Shown here one piece after another: positions 7,577 through 15,572 of a DNA stretch of 64,000 nt (positions within the stretch are counted from its first letter, which is position 1; every line of letters starts with the position of its first letter). The stretch covers positions 1-64,000 of the forward strand of contig SUYA01000009.1 of NCBI GenBank assembly GCA_015060695.1. Reading direction: 5' to 3'. The stretch is from Mediterranea massiliensis (GTDB taxonomy: Bacteria; Bacteroidota; Bacteroidia; Bacteroidales; Bacteroidaceae). Position numbers and translations under genes: made by a program. The notes under the pieces were generated by a model. That model saw only the letters and a program-made list of their open reading frames with translations. It was not told the origin of the DNA and searched no databases.

Positions 7577-8538
7577 AACTTTTCAAAAAAAGAGAAACTC
7601 GCAAAGGGCTGTTTGCCATTGAGAAGGCCGCCTTGATATACAATCTGCTAACCTCCGTCTTGATTCTGTTTCTTTTTCAAGAGATGGAACATCCGGTGCG
7701 TATGTTGGCCGAGCGTATAGGTATTGCAGCTTTGACATTCCTGCTGATACAATTATATAAGCTGGTTCCCAGCAGATTCTCAGCCTTTGTACGCATTGCT
7801 TTCCAAATGGCCTTGCTCTCCTATTGGTATCCCGACACATTCGAGTTCAACCGTGTATTCCCAAACCTCGACCATCACTTTGCTGCCGCAGAGCAATGGA
7901 TGTTCGGAGGACAACCATCCATCTGGTTCTCACAGAAATATCCGCAGATGTGGGTCAGCGAACCACTGAATATGGGCTACTTCTTCTACTACCCCATGAT
8001 GCTCATCATCGTGCTATGGTATCTATTCAACAGATTCGACCTGTTGGAAAAGGTCTCGTTTGTCATCATCGTATCGTTTTTCATCTACTACTTCATCTAT
8101 ATTTTCGTGCCGGTAGCAGGCCCTCAATTCTACTTTCCGGCCATCGGTTGGGAGCAAGTGGAAGCTGGTGTATTCCCTGCCATCGGCGACTACTTCCACC
8201 ACCATCCACAACTACTGCCCGGCACCGATGGCTACGAGCAAGGCTTCTTCTACAGTTTGGTAGAAGGCTCGCAGCAAGTAGGCGAACGTCCTACGGCCGC
8301 CTTCCCCAGTTCGCACGTGGGCATATCTACTATACTGATGATTATGGCATGGCGAGGCAGTAAACGTTTGTTTGCCTGCCTCATGCCCTTCTACCTGCTG
8401 CTATGCATGGCTACGGTCTATATTCAAGCACACTATTTAATAGACTCCATTGCCGGTTTCATATCAGCCTTCGTACTCTATGTCGTTGTTACATGGATGT
8501 TCAAACGATGGTTTGCCAGCAAGTTCTTTGAGGGGTGA
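7567..8538 (+). CDS. PAP2-superfamily integral membrane phosphatase/phosphotransferase
   Basis: 323 residues with about six membrane segments. The PAP2 catalytic motifs are in the C-terminal half: GERPTAAFPSSH with the C2 PSSH histidine near residue 256, and the C3 HYLIDSIAG near 290 with its H and D. The C1 Lys/Arg is weak, as in the inositol-phosphorylceramide-synthase-like branch of the superfamily (AUR1-like). The reaction is removal or transfer of a phospho-headgroup on a membrane lipid. The start overlaps the preceding reductase gene by 10 bases. The gene ends 4 bases from the convergent dusB stop. A role in sphingolipid or phospholipid headgroup metabolism is inferred. Confidence 0.8.
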   Translation: MAIELFKKRETRKGLFAIEKAALIYNLLTSVLILFLFQEMEHPVRMLAERIGIAALTFLLIQLYKLVPSRFSAFVRIAFQMALLSYWYPDTFEFNRVFPNLDHHFAAAEQWMFGGQPSIWFSQKYPQMWVSEPLNMGYFFYYPMMLIIVLWYLFNRFDLLEKVSFVIIVSFFIYYFIYIFVPVAGPQFYFPAIGWEQVEAGVFPAIGDYFHHHPQLLPGTDGYEQGFFYSLVEGSQQVGERPTAAFPSSHVGISTILMIMAWRGSKRLFACLMPFYLLLCMATVYIQAHYLIDSIAGFISAFVLYVVVTWMFKRWFASKFFEG

Positions 8539-8542
8539 TTTA

Positions 8543-9526
8543 TTAAATTGCCAACATCGGCTCTATCTCCTCAAAAATCCGGAAAAGCTCTTCTTGTGTC
8601 TCGGCACGAAGCATGCGGATGCGTGTCTCGCGGAAGTTGGGTATGCCTTTGAAGAGCGGACTGGCGGCTAAGTGGCGACGCACATGCAGAATGCCACGAC
8701 GCTCGTCGAGCAGGTTTACGCTATCCACCACCTCTTGACGCAACACGTTCAGTCGCCATTCGGCACTGAGTGGGGGCAGTTCTTCGCCCGTTTCCAAATA
8801 ATGCTTTACCTCCTTGAATATCCAGGGGCGGCCAAAGCTGGCACGACCTATCATGATAGCATCCACGCCGTAACGGTCGAAGCACTCCTTGGCGCGTTGC
8901 GGTGTGGTAATGTCGCCATTGCCAATGATGGGGATGTGAATGCGTGGGTTCTGCTTGGTTTCGCCTATCAGTGTCCAGTCAGCCTCGCCGGTGTACATCT
9001 GTGCACGGGTGCGGCCGTGGATGGTGAGTGCCTGTATGCCGCAATCTTGCAACTGTTCGGCCAGTGTCACGATAATTTTGCTGTTGGCATCCCAACCCAA
9101 TCGTGTCTTTACGGTGACGGGGGTCTTTACGGCATTCACCACCGAGCGTGTGATGTCCAGCATCAGCGGAATGTTCTGTAGCATCCCTGCACCGGCACCT
9201 TTGCCGGCCACGCGCTTCACGGGGCAGCCAAAGTTCAGGTCGATGATGTCCGGCCGTGCCTGCTCCACTATCTTGGCGGCTTGCACCATGGTATCCACGT
9301 CGCGGCCGTAAATCTGTATGGCTACGGGGCGTTCTGCCTCGCTGATGTTCAGCTTCTGTTCCGTCTTGCTGACCGAGCGTATCAGTGCGTCAGCCGACAC
9401 AAACTCGGTATATACCATATCCGCTCCAAACTGCTTGCACATCAGTCGGAAAGCAGGGTCTGTCACATCTTCCATCGGTGCCAGCAGCACCGGGCGCGGG
9501 CCAAGATCTATATTTGCTATCTTCAT
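8543..9526 (-). CDS. dusB: tRNA-dihydrouridine synthase, DusB type
   Basis: 327 residues, a full-length Dus flavoenzyme reducing uridines in the tRNA D-loop with FMN and NADPH. Visible are LAPMEDVTDPAFR at residues 14-26, the catalytic-cysteine motif NFGCPVKRVAGKGAGAGML near 100, the FMN-binding VKTRLGWD near 142 and TIHGRT. The gene itself is intact. Its first 27 codons and promoter region are duplicated at 11322-11452, the mark of an insertion that separated the gene from its original divergent partner, the U32 gene. The start at 9526 is supported by the -7 box at 9544-9551 inside the repeat. Confidence 0.95.
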   Translation of the reverse strand: MKIANIDLGPRPVLLAPMEDVTDPAFRLMCKQFGADMVYTEFVSADALIRSVSKTEQKLNISEAERPVAIQIYGRDVDTMVQAAKIVEQARPDIIDLNFGCPVKRVAGKGAGAGMLQNIPLMLDITRSVVNAVKTPVTVKTRLGWDANSKIIVTLAEQLQDCGIQALTIHGRTRAQMYTGEADWTLIGETKQNPRIHIPIIGNGDITTPQRAKECFDRYGVDAIMIGRASFGRPWIFKEVKHYLETGEELPPLSAEWRLNVLRQEVVDSVNLLDERRGILHVRRHLAASPLFKGIPNFRETRIRMLRAETQEELFRIFEEIEPMLAI

Positions 9527-9576
9527 ATAGGCATTCTTTTCGGCAAAAGTAGGTACTTTCTTCCAATTATCATAAA
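9446..9576. repeat. 131-bp direct repeat, copy 1 (dusB 5' end and promoter)
   Basis: Bases 9446-9576 equal 11322-11452 except for one substitution (T at 9528, A at 11404), just upstream of the dusB start codon. The copy includes 81 bases of coding sequence and 50 bases upstream. On the minus strand it contains the -7 box TACTTTTG at 9551-9544. The two copies flank a 1745-bp insert. Confidence 0.95.
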
Positions 9577-9592
9577 AAGTAATGATTGTATT

Positions 9593-10645
9593 TTAATACT
9601 GATACTTAACAATGACAGGTTCCGGTTGCTCTGAAAGGCCATAAATACACTTCGCTTTAGAATCAACCCCAAAATAGGTAATAGGAATATCTAACTCATA
9701 ATGCCGTAACGGATTTCCTTGATAATCGAAAACAAAAACGGTATGCTGCTTTTCGCTCCCTTTTTGAGGAGATACACCATAATATAATGCCCATATTTCA
9801 GTATCGGTCAATACTCCAAACAGATAAGCAAATTTAGTTTGTTCTGGTATGATGTATGCAAAATCATGTCCATCTACTTGCCTATATCCTAAGGTAGGAA
9901 TAAAACAATCCGGTCCTTGAATACGATGTTCAAGTTGCATATCAGAATCATAAATGTCTATTAAATCGGCATAAGTATAGAATACAACTGTTTTTTCGTT
10001 ATACGGATTATGATAGATTCTATTTTCCCAAAATCGTTTATTTAGATTCTCATGAATATCATCTCTCTTAAGTTGTGGATAACCGATTTTCAATTTATCA
10101 TCTTTATTGCCATATGCATCATAATGAGTTACTAAATTTTCAGTATCACTCAAGTCTGAGCATAGAAATGTACCATCGGATAATGCGACAGCACTGGTTG
10201 GCGCTCCATTGAATTTGATGGAAGTTATAGGAGAAACACTACTTTTTTCAATAAAATCCGATAGTATATATGCATTTATCCTGGCTTGTTGCATATCGAA
10301 TGCCCACACTCGATCTTGATTAAACTGCAAAGTCCAACAATTCAATAATTCATTTGGACCAACTCCTCTTGCAACATTCTCGGCCTTCTTTATTCCTGTT
10401 TTACTATCATATATCTGTACAAAATAATCAGAATACAAATCGACAGTCACTAAAGAAGAATCGTATGACCAAATACGTACAGGCTTCCAAAGAGTGTCTA
10501 TTTCCATTATCTCACCTCGCAAAGATTCTGTTTGAACAAAGTCTTTTACTGTAAATAGCGTGGCATCTTTTACTATTCCGGATTCATTTTTACAAGCATT
10601 TATACATAATGCAAATATTATTATAAAGCATATTCTAATTTTCAT
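9593..10645 (-). CDS. 6-bladed beta-propeller lipoprotein (BF3164/TolB-like)
   Basis: 350 residues. The signal peptide MKIRICFIIIFALCINAC ends in a lipobox (INAC), so the mature protein should be lipid-anchored in the envelope. The body has repeated WSYDSSLVTV / VWAFD / VFVFDYQGNPLRHYEL elements, typical of the BF3164-type 6-bladed propellers of Bacteroides, whose function is unknown. The sequence GVGPNELLN matches the family motif GxGPxE seen in the other propellers of this window (GQGPDE, GNGPGE, GEGPGE). It overlaps the upstream 194-residue gene by 4 bases, so the two form one unit. The unit lies inside the insert bounded by the dusB repeat and is AT-richer than its surroundings. Confidence 0.8.
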   Translation of the reverse strand: MKIRICFIIIFALCINACKNESGIVKDATLFTVKDFVQTESLRGEIMEIDTLWKPVRIWSYDSSLVTVDLYSDYFVQIYDSKTGIKKAENVARGVGPNELLNCWTLQFNQDRVWAFDMQQARINAYILSDFIEKSSVSPITSIKFNGAPTSAVALSDGTFLCSDLSDTENLVTHYDAYGNKDDKLKIGYPQLKRDDIHENLNKRFWENRIYHNPYNEKTVVFYTYADLIDIYDSDMQLEHRIQGPDCFIPTLGYRQVDGHDFAYIIPEQTKFAYLFGVLTDTEIWALYYGVSPQKGSEKQHTVFVFDYQGNPLRHYELDIPITYFGVDSKAKCIYGLSEQPEPVIVKYQY

Positions 10646-11226
10646 TTTTCAGTCAATTGATAAGTTAGTATCTTAAATGAATGAGATTGGGACAACAATT
10701 CTTCCAAAACCGACTTATTATTATGAATGTCAAATTCTTTCAGATTTGTAATTTTCCACAATATGCTTTCATCTATTTTCTGTATATCACCAACAAATAA
10801 AATAATCGGTACAACTTTATCCATTGTTTTCGGCAATGATTTTATGACGTAAGGTGTCACTTTTACATCCGATTTCAAAGGATGAACAGAAAAGAATTTA
10901 CCAATATAATTACAGCAAATTTCCAACGCTCCTTCCTTATTGTTTTGAACCATAACATCTATTCGTGGATTCTCTTTTATACTCAGCAATTCGCGAAAGA
11001 GAACCATTTTACTTACTCCACTAAGCGAGTCTTTAAAATCCCATAATACTATTTCTAAAGTTGTATTTTTAGAAAATTGACTAAATTCCCAATGGTAGAT
11101 AGCTTCACCTCTCATAGAATGTAGAGGTAAATCAGTCATAGAACCATATCCAGATACCTTAATATTATCTTGTGCATTACAGTAAAAAAACGCAAACAAG
11201 AATAATATAAAAAGAACTTTCTTCAT
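10642..11226 (-). CDS. Secreted protein of unknown function, first gene of inserted cassette
   Basis: 194 residues. A clear signal peptide (MKKVLFILFLFAFFYCNAQ) with cleavage expected after NAQ predicts a periplasmic or secreted protein. The mature part is mixed alpha/beta with the fragment ALEICCNYIGKFFSVHPL, two adjacent cysteines and no motif I recognise. Its stop overlaps the start of the beta-propeller lipoprotein by 4 bases, so a joint function is likely. It has the same AT-rich composition as that gene. It is present only as part of the cassette inserted at dusB. It could be a partner or ligand of the propeller; this is only inference. Confidence 0.65.
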   Translation of the reverse strand: MKKVLFILFLFAFFYCNAQDNIKVSGYGSMTDLPLHSMRGEAIYHWEFSQFSKNTTLEIVLWDFKDSLSGVSKMVLFRELLSIKENPRIDVMVQNNKEGALEICCNYIGKFFSVHPLKSDVKVTPYVIKSLPKTMDKVVPIILFVGDIQKIDESILWKITNLKEFDIHNNKSVLEELLSQSHSFKILTYQLTEK

Positions 11227-11321
11227 CTGTTTCGTTGTTATAATTATCCGATAATAAAAGGTTGATTACTTGTTTATTTTACATATTTTAAATCAATAAA
11301 ATCAATTGCCTCACAAAAAAA

Positions 11322-11404
11322 TCGGAAAGCAGGGTCTGTCACATCTTCCATCGGTGCCAGCAGCACCGGGCGCGGGCCAAGATCTATATTTGCTATCTTC
11401 ATAA
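11322..11404 (-). pseudogene. Truncated 5' remnant of dusB
   Basis: The minus strand from the ATG at 11404 encodes the same first residues as dusB (MKIANIDLGPRPVLLAPMED, then VTDPAFR). It then departs into about 15 unrelated residues ending in a stop at 11274. The catalytic parts are absent. It can make only a short peptide, although it probably keeps a working promoter at 11420-11427. Confidence 0.9.
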
Positions 11405-11452
11405 AGGCATTCTTTTCGGCAAAAGTAGGTACTTTCTTCCAATTATCATAAA
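11322..11452. repeat. 131-bp direct repeat, copy 2
   Basis: Second copy of 9446-9576, with one mismatch. It adjoins the promoter of the U32 gene and is probably the original chromosomal position of the dusB promoter. Downstream of the repeat on the minus strand the dusB frame runs into unrelated sequence. Confidence 0.95.
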
Positions 11453-11458
11453 TTGATT

Positions 11459-11488
11459 TTTGATTTTTTCTTATTATTCCTACCTTTG
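11459..11488 (+). promoter_or_regulatory. Promoter of the U32-thioesterase-dprA operon
   Basis: TTTG at 11459-11462 and TACCTTTG at 11481-11488 stand 18 bp apart, a slightly short but good match to the Bacteroides consensus. The -33 box begins only 7 bases after the end of the 131-bp repeat, so the insertion just spared this promoter. Confidence 0.65.
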
Positions 11489-11518
11489 TCAGCACTAATC
11501 AGTATTTTTAGATATAAG

Positions 11519-12799
11519 ATGATTAAAGACTTTGAAATAATGGCTCCGGTAGGCTCGCGCGAATCGTTGGCGGCTGCCATTCAAGCCGGTGCCGATTCCA
11601 TCTACTTCGGCATAGAGAACTTGAACATGCGTGCCCGCTCGGCCAACACGTTCAACATAGATGACCTAAAGGAGATAGCCCGCACCTGCGACGAGCACGG
11701 CATGAAGAGCTACCTGACGGTAAACACCATCATCTACGACAACGACCTGGCGCTGATGCGCACCATTATCGATGCCGCCAAAGAGGCCGGTATCAGTGCG
11801 GTGATTGCTGCCGACGTGGCGGTAATGACCTATGCCCGTAGCATCGGACAGGAGATTCACCTCTCTACCCAACTGAACATCAGCAACGTGGAGGCACTGC
11901 GCTTCTATGCCCAGTTTGCCGATGTGGTGGTGCTGGCTCGCGAACTGAACCTCGACCAAGTAGCCGAAATCTACCGCGCCATCCGTGAAGAGAACATCTG
12001 CGGCCCAAGCGGCGAACAAATCCGCATCGAGATGTTTTGCCACGGAGCATTGTGCATGGCCGTCAGCGGCAAGTGCTACCTGTCGTTGCACCAAATGAAC
12101 AACTCAGCCAACCGAGGTGCCTGCATGCAGGTGTGCCGCCGCTCGTACATCGTTACCGATAAGGAAACCGATGAAGAACTTGAGATTGATAACCAATACA
12201 TCATGTCGCCCAAAGACTTGAAAACCATCCACTTCATGAACAAGATGATGGATGCCGGCGTCAGGGTGTTCAAGATTGAGGGACGTGCCCGCGGACCCGA
12301 ATATGTGCGCACCGTGGTAGAGTGCTACAAGGAGGCTATCAAGGCATACGTGGAGGGCAACTTTACCGACGAGAAGGTGGCCGACTGGAACGAACGCTTG
12401 GCTACGGTCTTCAACCGCGGCTTCTGGGACGGCTATTACCTGGGACAACGCTTGGGTGAGTGGACCAAGAACTACGGCTCGGCCGCTACCCAACGCAAGA
12501 TATATGTGGGCAAGGGCATCAAGTACTTCAGCAACATCGGGGTGGCCGAGTTCTTGGTAGAGGCTGCCGAAGTGAGCGTGGGCGACAAGTTGCTGATTAC
12601 CGGCCCCACAACCGGTGCCGTCTTCATGACGTTGGACGAAGCCCGTGTTGACCTGAAGCCGGTAGATACCGTACACAAAGGCGAACACTTCTCCATGAAG
12701 ATGGAAAAGATACGCCCCAGTGACAAACTCTATAAACTGGTAACGGTCGAAGAACTGAAACGATTCAAAGGAATGGATATTGAAAAAGAAAGAGGATGA
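11519..12799 (+). CDS. U32 family peptidase-like protein (TrhP/YegQ type)
   Basis: 427 residues from the ATG at 11519 (MIKDFEIMAPVGSRESL); the in-frame extension to 11453 crosses the promoter and is rejected. The N-terminal TIM-barrel-like core has ADSIYFGIENLNMRAR and VHLSTQ-type strands. The cysteine set is MFCHGALCMAVSGKCYLS with GACMQVCRR (residues about 180-220), the expected Fe-S ligands of U32 proteins. Members of this branch (E. coli YegQ, now TrhP) take part in prephenate-dependent 5-hydroxylation of uridine 34 of tRNA, so a tRNA-modification role is more likely than proteolysis. The stop overlaps the thioesterase start (ATGA). Confidence 0.9.
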   Translation: MIKDFEIMAPVGSRESLAAAIQAGADSIYFGIENLNMRARSANTFNIDDLKEIARTCDEHGMKSYLTVNTIIYDNDLALMRTIIDAAKEAGISAVIAADVAVMTYARSIGQEIHLSTQLNISNVEALRFYAQFADVVVLARELNLDQVAEIYRAIREENICGPSGEQIRIEMFCHGALCMAVSGKCYLSLHQMNNSANRGACMQVCRRSYIVTDKETDEELEIDNQYIMSPKDLKTIHFMNKMMDAGVRVFKIEGRARGPEYVRTVVECYKEAIKAYVEGNFTDEKVADWNERLATVFNRGFWDGYYLGQRLGEWTKNYGSAATQRKIYVGKGIKYFSNIGVAEFLVEAAEVSVGDKLLITGPTTGAVFMTLDEARVDLKPVDTVHKGEHFSMKMEKIRPSDKLYKLVTVEELKRFKGMDIEKERG

Positions 12800-13197
12800 A
12801 AGATAAATACATTTACGAACTTACACTGAAGGTACGCGACTACGAATGCGACCTGCAAGGCATTGTAAACAATGCCAACTACCAGCACTACTTAGAACAT
12901 ACCCGCCACGAGTTTCTATGTAGCAAAGGCATCAGTTTTGCCGAACTCCATCAAAAAGGCATCGACCCCGTAGTGGCACGCATCAGCATGTCATTCAAAA
13001 CTCCCCTGAGCAGTGGAGACGAATATGTATCCAAACTAAACCTAAAAAAAGAGGGCATCAAATATGTGTTCTACCAAGACATCTTCCGCAAAAGTGATGG
13101 CAAGCTATCACTCAGAGGAGTAGTAGAAACCGTATTCTTAGTAAATGGCCGTCTGACAGACTACAAGGATTTTGAACAATACACTTCCAACGACTGA
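12796..13197 (+). CDS. Acyl-CoA thioesterase, 4HBT hotdog family
   Basis: 133 residues, a single hotdog fold. The motif VRDYECDLQGIVNNANYQHYLEH near residues 11-33 is the 4HBT signature, with the catalytic Asp in ECDLQGIV and the following N-x-x-Y-x-x-Y. A second conserved stretch is ISMSFKTPLSSGDEYVS. It hydrolyses an acyl-CoA thioester (YbgC/FcbC-like); the natural substrate is unknown. Start and preceding stop overlap, and dprA follows after 2 bases, so the three genes form one operon. Confidence 0.85.
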   Translation: MKDKYIYELTLKVRDYECDLQGIVNNANYQHYLEHTRHEFLCSKGISFAELHQKGIDPVVARISMSFKTPLSSGDEYVSKLNLKKEGIKYVFYQDIFRKSDGKLSLRGVVETVFLVNGRLTDYKDFEQYTSND

Positions 13198-13199
13198 CC

Positions 13200-14309
13200 A
13201 TGAACAACAACGAACAACTGTATAGCATTGCTTTGGGGCTTTGTCCCGGTATTGGGCACATCGGTGCCAAACGATTGGTAGATACCTTCGGCAGTGCCGA
13301 AGAGGTATTCCAACGTCGCAAAGAGATTCCCGACATGCTACCCGAAGCACATACCGCTATCGTTGAAGCGTTGGATTGTCCCGAAGCCTTCCGCCGGGCC
13401 GAACAAGAACTGACTTTCGTGGAAAAGAACCATTTGGATTGCCTCACCTTGACCCATCCCGACTATCCGGCACGCCTGCGCGAATGTCCCGATGCCCCCT
13501 TGGCGCTATTCTTTAAAGGGGCGTGTGACTTCAATAGGCAACACGTTGTCAGCATAGTAGGTACTCGACGTGCCACCACCTATGGCAAAGATTTCTGTAA
13601 CACATTTATCCGCGAGCTTTCCGAACTATGTCCGGACATACTGATAGTAAGCGGATTGGCATACGGTATTGATATCCATTCCCACCGTGCAGCCTTAGCC
13701 AACCGGATGAGTACAGTGGGCGTATTGGCCCACGGATTAGACCGCATCTATCCGTCTGTTCACCGCAAAACAGCCATAGAGATGCTGCCCGATGGCGGAT
13801 TGCTGACCGAATTCTTGAGTGGAACCGAACCCGAACGCTACAACTTCGTAAGCCGGAACCGCATTGTAGCCGGCATGGCCGATGCTACCATCGTTGTAGA
13901 GTCGGCCGAGAAAGGTGGTTCGCTCATTACCGCCGATTTGGCTAACGGATATAGCCGCGACTGCTTTGCCATACCCGGCCGCATCAACGATGCAGCCTCT
14001 GCTGGATGCAACCAACTGATACGCGACAACAAAGCCGCCGTCATCCTCACTGCCGAAGACCTGCTGAAAGCCATGAGATGGGAAAACCACTCCCAACGAC
14101 CGGAGGCCGTACAACGCAACCTCTTCCCCACACTTACCCCCGAAGAAGAGCAAATAGTAAACATACTGACCGCACAAGGCGACCTGCACATCAACATGCT
14201 GGCTACCGAGAGCCATGTACCCGTTTACCGCATCAGTGCCCTACTCTTCGAATTAGAAATGAAAGGAATACTCAAAGCATTGCCCGGCAGCATCTACCAC
14301 CTGCTTTGA
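13200..14309 (+). CDS. dprA: DNA-processing protein DprA
   Basis: 369 residues. An N-terminal SAM-like helical part (LCPGIGHIGAKRLVDTFGSAEEVF) precedes the Rossmann-like DprA core. Core motifs are VSIVGTRRATTYGK near 115, VSGLAYGIDIHSHRAAL near 150, GLDRIYPSVHR and FLSGTEPERYNFVSRNRIVAGM near 210-235. A C-terminal winged helix ends the protein. DprA binds incoming single-stranded DNA and loads RecA in natural transformation. The gene is last in the U32-thioesterase-dprA operon. Confidence 0.95.
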   Translation: MNNNEQLYSIALGLCPGIGHIGAKRLVDTFGSAEEVFQRRKEIPDMLPEAHTAIVEALDCPEAFRRAEQELTFVEKNHLDCLTLTHPDYPARLRECPDAPLALFFKGACDFNRQHVVSIVGTRRATTYGKDFCNTFIRELSELCPDILIVSGLAYGIDIHSHRAALANRMSTVGVLAHGLDRIYPSVHRKTAIEMLPDGGLLTEFLSGTEPERYNFVSRNRIVAGMADATIVVESAEKGGSLITADLANGYSRDCFAIPGRINDAASAGCNQLIRDNKAAVILTAEDLLKAMRWENHSQRPEAVQRNLFPTLTPEEEQIVNILTAQGDLHINMLATESHVPVYRISALLFELEMKGILKALPGSIYHLL

Positions 14310-14357
14310 TTGAAAAAAGTAGTCTAAGTCACAAAATGATTTTTTCAGGCAAACATT

Positions 14358-15455
14358 TCAATCAGGAATATTGTACACCCTTATCTCATATCCATCTTCC
14401 CCTTCAACGATAGCATACAGTGCCGAATCATCATCATCTACCATGAAATTATTGATTTTTTCATCTAAGATATACTTCTTATGCGGTTTGCCGTTCCAGT
14501 CGAAAGAGAGGACATTATCAGCGTAAGCATTATCGGATGATGAGTTTGGCCCAAACACCTCTTCTACCGTAACCAACTTTCCTTTCAGGTAAATATAATC
14601 GTCAGCTACACTAACCGTCATTCCATAGGGAGCTTTACGATCCATGAGTCGAGGGCGTGCATTTTCATCGCCTTCTCCCTTTCCAAAAGCGGCAAATTGA
14701 TTGAAGATATACTTCGCCTTACCTATTTTATTTCCTTCGCATTCGAAGAGAAGCATCACCAAACCGATGTTTGGCTTAAACAAATATTTATTTTCATTGG
14801 GCTTCTTCATCAACACCCCTTCCATGGCAAATGCTTTCTGTGCATCAGACAGTTCGTCATAAACAGCCGGATAAATATAATCCAACGCTGCATATTGCTT
14901 TGTTTTCAAGTCATAGGTAGCAAACTTACTTTTGCTATTACCCAATGTACTGCCTATCACCATTTCGTCATTAATGGGCTGTATAGACTCCAGGAAATAA
15001 GGAAGTGACGGATCTTCTCTCGACATACTCTTCCAACGGGTAATGTCCGACAATTCATCCGAATCAGACGTAGGTGAAACAAATATCTTTTTCGAACCGA
15101 TACATTCACTCAAGAAGTAGCGTCCGTCATTCAGTTTAGAAAATCTTGTCGATGAGGAAGTTTCATAAGGCCCACTGCCTTTTTTTATCAAATATCTGTC
15201 AAAAACCAGTTGGTCTCCATCCAATTTATACAACGCCCAGTCGTAAGGATACTCCACAACATAGTAGTCACCTTCACGATTAATACTCATCAGATAGTCG
15301 ATTATCGTATCCATCTTTAGCACCCTATCTACCTTCAGATGCACCTCCTTATCACTCCAATCATAATAGTCAAAACCTTTAAGCTGCTCTGATTCAGACG
15401 AGCAAGCACAAAACAACAGAAACGATACTGCTAAAAAAGAAAAAAAAGATTTCAT
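14358..15455 (-). CDS. 6-bladed beta-propeller lipoprotein (gene A of the array)
   Basis: 365 residues with a lipoprotein signal MKSFFSFLAVSFLLFCAC, so the protein should be anchored in the envelope. The mature part has propeller features: KGSGPYETSSSTRFSKLNDGRYFL, then SFDWNGKPHKKYILDE near 320 and ALYAIVEGEDGYEIRVYNI at the end. It is the last gene of a minus-strand array of three such paralogs and the NVEALA peptide. Part of its C-terminal coding sequence has a decayed homologue at 17079-17150. A -7 box (TAACTTTG at 15494-15487) gives it a possible promoter of its own. Function is unknown; the family may bind peptides or sense envelope substrates. Confidence 0.75.
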   Translation of the reverse strand: MKSFFSFLAVSFLLFCACSSESEQLKGFDYYDWSDKEVHLKVDRVLKMDTIIDYLMSINREGDYYVVEYPYDWALYKLDGDQLVFDRYLIKKGSGPYETSSSTRFSKLNDGRYFLSECIGSKKIFVSPTSDSDELSDITRWKSMSREDPSLPYFLESIQPINDEMVIGSTLGNSKSKFATYDLKTKQYAALDYIYPAVYDELSDAQKAFAMEGVLMKKPNENKYLFKPNIGLVMLLFECEGNKIGKAKYIFNQFAAFGKGEGDENARPRLMDRKAPYGMTVSVADDYIYLKGKLVTVEEVFGPNSSSDNAYADNVLSFDWNGKPHKKYILDEKINNFMVDDDDSALYAIVEGEDGYEIRVYNIPD

Positions 15456-15518
15456 AATACTATAGGGTATTTGTTAAACTTGGGCGCAAAGTTATTTTTT
15501 TTTATAGCTTCAAATACC

Positions 15519-15566
15519 TATCGCTGTTTTTTTTCATCGCATCCGGCAACATATTCTCATTATACA
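15519..15566 (-). pseudogene. Decayed fragment of a gene C-type beta-propeller
   Basis: The minus strand encodes YNENMLPDAMKKNSDR, matching YNENILLDALKNRDR of gene C (17173-18204); the DNA is also alignable over about 45 bases (17362-17396 region). No start, stop or flanking domain remains. It lies directly after the gene B stop codon and before gene A, and shows that a second copy of gene C once stood here. Confidence 0.75.
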
Positions 15567-15572
15567 TTTGCA

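Noticed and set aside
9446..11452. Insertion sequence or transposon
   Set aside because: No transposase, no terminal inverted repeats and a 131-bp duplication, far beyond transposon target sites.
11274..11495. Separate small gene with a Dus-like start
   Set aside because: It is the duplicated 5' end of dusB, cut after 27 codons, and cannot be functional as Dus.
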